A model generated the notes under the pieces. That model worked only from the letters and a program-made list of their open reading frames with translations. It searched no databases and had not been told where the DNA came from. From contig NW_026947507.1 of assembly GCF_034190915.1 (NCBI RefSeq), forward strand, positions 16,192,501-16,256,500: a DNA stretch of 64,000 nt, written 5' to 3'. Below, piece after piece: positions 61,812 through 64,000 of this stretch (position 1 is its first letter; the number at the start of each line of letters is the position of its first letter). Source of the DNA: Cavia porcellus (Eukaryota; Chordata; Mammalia; Rodentia; Caviidae). A program made the position numbers and the translations under genes.

Positions 61812-62991
61812 GTGGCAGGATTTCTGCTCGACTGAGTGGCCTACTTTCTCTGTGGGATGGCCACCAGAGGGGACTTTTCATCTGCCCCTCATCCTAGCAG
61901 TTAAGGACGTCATCTTCCGCCCCGGGCAAAGGGGGCACCCTGATCAGGTCGCTTACATCCTGGTATGGCAGGACCTCAGGGAGGAACCCCCATTATGGGT
62001 AAAACCCTTTCTTCCCCCTTCTGACTCATCTGTACCAAAGCTTTTAGCTCTGAAGGGACCTCCCACTTCGGCTCCGGTCCTGCCCGAGTCTCAGCCTGAT
62101 CTACCTTTACTCGACTATGACCGGCCTCCTCCTTCCCAGCTGACTCAACCTCCTCCGTACCCACTCTCTCCTCCAGCCTCCTCGTCCGGATCGAGTGCTG
62201 CTTCTCCGTCAGCCCCCTCTTCACCTGAGCTAAATCCCTCTTCTCCTCCGATACCCACGTCCCCTCTATATCCCCCGCTCCCTGCAATGGCTTGCCCCGA
62301 GCCCACACCTCCGGGGCCCACGGGCCCAGCCCAGAACACTCGGAGTAAGCTACGGCCTGAGGATCCAGTCGTTACCCTCCTTCTCCGTCCCTATGGGCCC
62401 ATGATAGACGATGGGACAGATGGAGGGCAGATGCCCGCTTTACAGTACTGGCCTTTTTCTACCTCAGATCTCTATAACTGGAAAAACAATAACCCTCCTT
62501 TTTCTGATGATCCTTCTAAGCTAACAGGTCTAATGGATTCTGTTATGTTCTCCCACCAACCCACATGGGACGACTGTCAACAGCTCCTAGGGGTCCTGTT
62601 CACCACCGAGGAAAGAGACCGCATCCTCCTGGAAGCCCGGAAAGCTGTTCCCGGAGAAGATGGCAGACCCACCCAGAGACCAGACCTGATCGATGACTCC
62701 TTCCCCTTAAAGCGCCCCAACTGGGACCCCAACTCACCTACTGGTAGGCAGCATCTTTCTATCTATCGCCAGACTCTAATGGCAGGTCTCCGGGCGGCCG
62801 CAAGGCACCCCACTAATCTGGCCAAGGTAAGAAAAGTTACCCAAGGACCTACTGAGACTCCCTCAGTTTTTCTAGAACGCCTGATGGAAGCTTACCGGCG
62901 ATATACGCCTTTTAACCCTGAGGAAGAAGGCCGACAAGGCTCGATAGCTATGGCCTTCATAGGGCAATCGGCCCCCCCATATAAGACGTAA
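61711..62991 (+). CDS. gag: Gag polyprotein, N-terminal part (matrix, p12-like, capsid), frameshifted
   Basis: Gag builds the virus particle at the plasma membrane. The ATG at 61711 has A at -3 and G at +4. The product starts MGQ, a myristoylation signal with glycine 2. Residues 1 to about 105 form the matrix region. About 106-215 is a proline/serine-rich linker with the PPPY late-domain motif at 147-150, which recruits NEDD4-type ubiquitin ligases for budding. Capsid begins near 219 ([11 protein letters not shown]). The major homology-type segment is at about 378-400 ([14 protein letters not shown]...). The frame ends with TAA at 62989-62991, 426 residues, because of a one-base register shift at the C run 62972-62978. 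The remaining capsid end and nucleocapsid continue in the next frame. Gag is therefore a pseudogene as it stands, although the N-terminal part is intact. Confidence 0.92.
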   Translation: MGQSTSSPLSLTLDHWSEVRKRAHDLSLQVKKNKWQDFCSTEWPTFSVGWPPEGTFHLPLILAVKDVIFRPGQRGHPDQVAYILVWQDLREEPPLWVKPFLPPSDSSVPKLLALKGPPTSAPVLPESQPDLPLLDYDRPPPSQLTQPPPYPLSPPASSSGSSAASPSAPSSPELNPSSPPIPTSPLYPPLPAMACPEPTPPGPTGPAQNTRSKLRPEDPVVTLLLRPYGPMIDDGTDGGQMPALQYWPFSTSDLYNWKNNNPPFSDDPSKLTGLMDSVMFSHQPTWDDCQQLLGVLFTTEERDRILLEARKAVPGEDGRPTQRPDLIDDSFPLKRPNWDPNSPTGRQHLSIYRQTLMAGLRAAARHPTNLAKVRKVTQGPTETPSVFLERLMEAYRRYTPFNPEEEGRQGSIAMAFIGQSAPPYKT

Positions 62992-63346
62992 GCTCCAAAG
63001 GCTAGATGGTCTCCAAGACCTAACTCTGAGGGATCTTGTTAAGGAAGCTGAAAAAGTCTACTATAAGCGGGAGACAGAGGAAGAAAAAGAGTTAGCTAGG
63101 GACAAAAGACGAAACAAGGAATTAGCTAAGGTGTTGGCCACAGTTATTCAGGGAAAACCTGAGCCAGGAAAGGGAAAGCCCACTCGCCCTCCATTAGACC
63201 CTGACCAATGTGCATACTGTAAGGAAAAAGGACACCTGATCAAAGACTGTGAAAAGTTAAAAAAGAAACGGGCCAAAGAAGAACGAGAAAAGCAGTCCTC
63301 GCAGCGATCCCGAGCCCCCATGCTCGCCCTAGATGAAGAAGACTAG
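62979..63346 (+). pseudogene. gag: Gag C-terminal part (capsid end and nucleocapsid) in shifted frame
   Basis: After the C run the coding register moves by one base, and an uninterrupted frame continues to the UAG at 63344-63346. It first encodes the basic/acidic charged helix typical of the gammaretroviral capsid end ([16 protein letters not shown]). The nucleocapsid follows with one zinc knuckle, C-X2-C-X4-H-X4-C, at 63209-63250 ([14 protein letters not shown]), then a lysine/arginine-rich tail. An internal ATG at 63131 would start a 71-residue product, but nothing suggests that is a real start. Nucleocapsid binds and packages the RNA genome. Confidence 0.88.
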
Positions 63347-63403
63347 GGACTTCGGGGCTCGGACCCCCTCCCCGAGCTCAGGGTAATGTTTAAAGTGGAG
63401 GGG
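63344..63403 (+). promoter_or_regulatory. Gag-pol UAG readthrough pseudoknot (predicted)
   Basis: The gag UAG (63344-63346) is followed in the same frame by pol. An 8-base spacer, GGACTTCG (63347-63354), leads to stem 1: 63355-63362 pairs with 63372-63379 (8 bp, one G-U). The loop bases 63365-63371 (CCCCTCC) pair perfectly with 63397-63403 (GGAGGGG), forming a 7-bp stem 2. Connecting loops are 2 and 17 bases. This 8-base spacer and H-type pseudoknot match the known gammaretroviral stop-codon readthrough signal. Confidence 0.85.
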
Positions 63404-64000
63404 ACTCCCGTGGAATTCGAGGTCGATACGGGAGCTGTTTATTCGGCCTTACAAGCCCCCTTAGGGGCCCTTTCAACTAAGAAATCATTAGTTCAAGGGG
63501 CTAACGGGAGCAAATATCGCTCGTGGACCACTGAGCGCACAGTTGACTTAGGTAAGGGAAAAGTAAAACACTCCTTTCTGGTTATTCCTGAATGTCCTGC
63601 TCCCCTCCTGGGACGTGACTTATTAACCAAACTGGGGGCAAAGATTTCCTTTGAGCCCCAAGGACCTCAAGTGACATTCCGTAACCCAAAGGTTGGGCAA
63701 CCTATGGTTACGGTGTTATCTCTAAAACTGGAAGATGAATATAGGCTCTACGACCACCAGGATCCCCAGCCTATCGCCCCAGCCTGGCTAACTGATTTTA
63801 AAGAATCCTGGGCCGAGACGGCTGGACTCGGGCTGGCAAGCCAGCAACCGCCTGTAGTGGTTACTTTAAAAACCACTGCCTCCCCTATTCGGGTTAAGCA
63901 ATATCCCATTAATAGAGAAGCTCACCTAGGGATTAAGGTGCATATACAGAGACTTTTAGACCAAGGGGTATTAACTCCTTGTCGGCCTGCATGGAATACT
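63347..64000 (+). CDS. pol: Pro-Pol: protease and start of reverse transcriptase (partial)
   Basis: Made as a Gag-Pol fusion by readthrough of the UAG. 218 codons are open to the window edge with no stop. The aspartic protease contains the catalytic triplet D-T-G at 63425-63433 (VEFEVDTGA) and the C-terminal family motif LLGRDLL at 63605-63625. It cuts the viral polyproteins. From roughly 63790 the frame passes into the reverse transcriptase N-terminus. The WAET, QYPINREA and GIKVHIQRLLDQG segments are typical of the gammaretroviral fingers region. The polymerase catalytic motif would lie beyond the window. No frameshift is seen in this part, so any inactivation must be downstream or in gag. 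Confidence 0.92.

Larger units (their letters stand above)
60716..64000 (+). mobile_element. Gammaretrovirus-like endogenous retrovirus, 5' part
   Basis: Layout in + orientation: LTR, tRNA primer-binding site, leader, gag, in-frame UAG, then protease and start of reverse transcriptase. The element runs off the window, so the 3' half (rest of pol, env, 3' LTR) and the target-site duplication cannot be seen. The region is strikingly GC-richer than its surroundings, typical of a young retroviral insert in AT-rich DNA. One frameshift is visible in gag; the 654 bases of pro-pol shown are free of stops. UAG-separated gag and pol, PPPY in gag and a single CCHC box place it with gammaretroviruses (class I ERVs). 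Confidence 0.95.

Noticed and set aside
61976..62339. Minus-strand Gly/Glu-rich frames
   Set aside because: They are shadows of the proline/serine-rich part of gag.

Overview
This is a 64-kb stretch of mammalian, almost certainly rodent, chromosomal DNA. The sequence is AT-rich and dense in interspersed repeats. It carries tRNA-Ala-like ID SINEs in both orientations, 7SL-derived B1-like SINEs, and two apparent B1+ID dimers (B1-dID type). That combination is a rodent signature and points away from mouse or rat; a beaver, kangaroo rat or squirrel relative is my guess. I find no convincing host protein-coding gene, tRNA, rRNA or CRISPR. Three short open stretches (around 10.7, 25.4 and 58.0 kb) are flagged only as candidates.

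Layout. 0-2.7 kb holds a B1 SINE with a perfect 12-bp target-site duplication and two CA/TG microsatellites. 2.7-8.9 kb is a long, old, probably full-length L1 with a 5' UTR-like segment, ORF1-like region, decayed ORF2 and 3' UTR. 9-21 kb is mostly unassigned AT-rich DNA with SINEs, (TA)n and (TAA)n tracts and MaLR-type LTRs at 15.4 and 20.1 kb. 21.6-23.7 kb is an L1 3' half interrupted by a ~600-bp LTR-like insertion and an ID SINE. 24-34 kb holds MIR/L2 relics, microsatellites, a MaLR LTR and a B1-dID. 34.7-40.3 kb has two L1 3' ends, two MaLR LTRs and a fresh-looking ID SINE. 45-51 kb has a MIR, an antisense L1, MaLR pieces, a gap-free 103-bp duplicated unit of unknown family and a poly(T)-headed ID SINE. 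52.9-55.2 kb is another L1 ORF2 fragment. 55.6-56.1 kb is a clean 496-bp solo LTR with a 4-bp duplication. 59.6-60.4 kb is a degenerate tandem array with a ~145-bp unit.

The most informative region is 60.7-64.0 kb, the 5' part of a gammaretrovirus-like endogenous retrovirus on the + strand. It has a ~0.5-kb LTR, a primer-binding site fitting tRNA-Thr, and a leader with a 70-bp tandem duplication. Next come a small upstream ORF with a membrane-spanning segment, then gag (myristoylation signal, PPPY late motif, capsid, CCHC zinc knuckle). Gag is broken by one frameshift in a C run. It ends in UAG, followed by a predicted readthrough pseudoknot and an open protease-polymerase frame that runs off the window. 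The open pro-pol frame and single visible lesion suggest a comparatively recent insertion.

Most L1 and MaLR copies lie in + orientation. This could mean the window is intronic to a minus-strand host gene, but nothing else in the sequence supports that.
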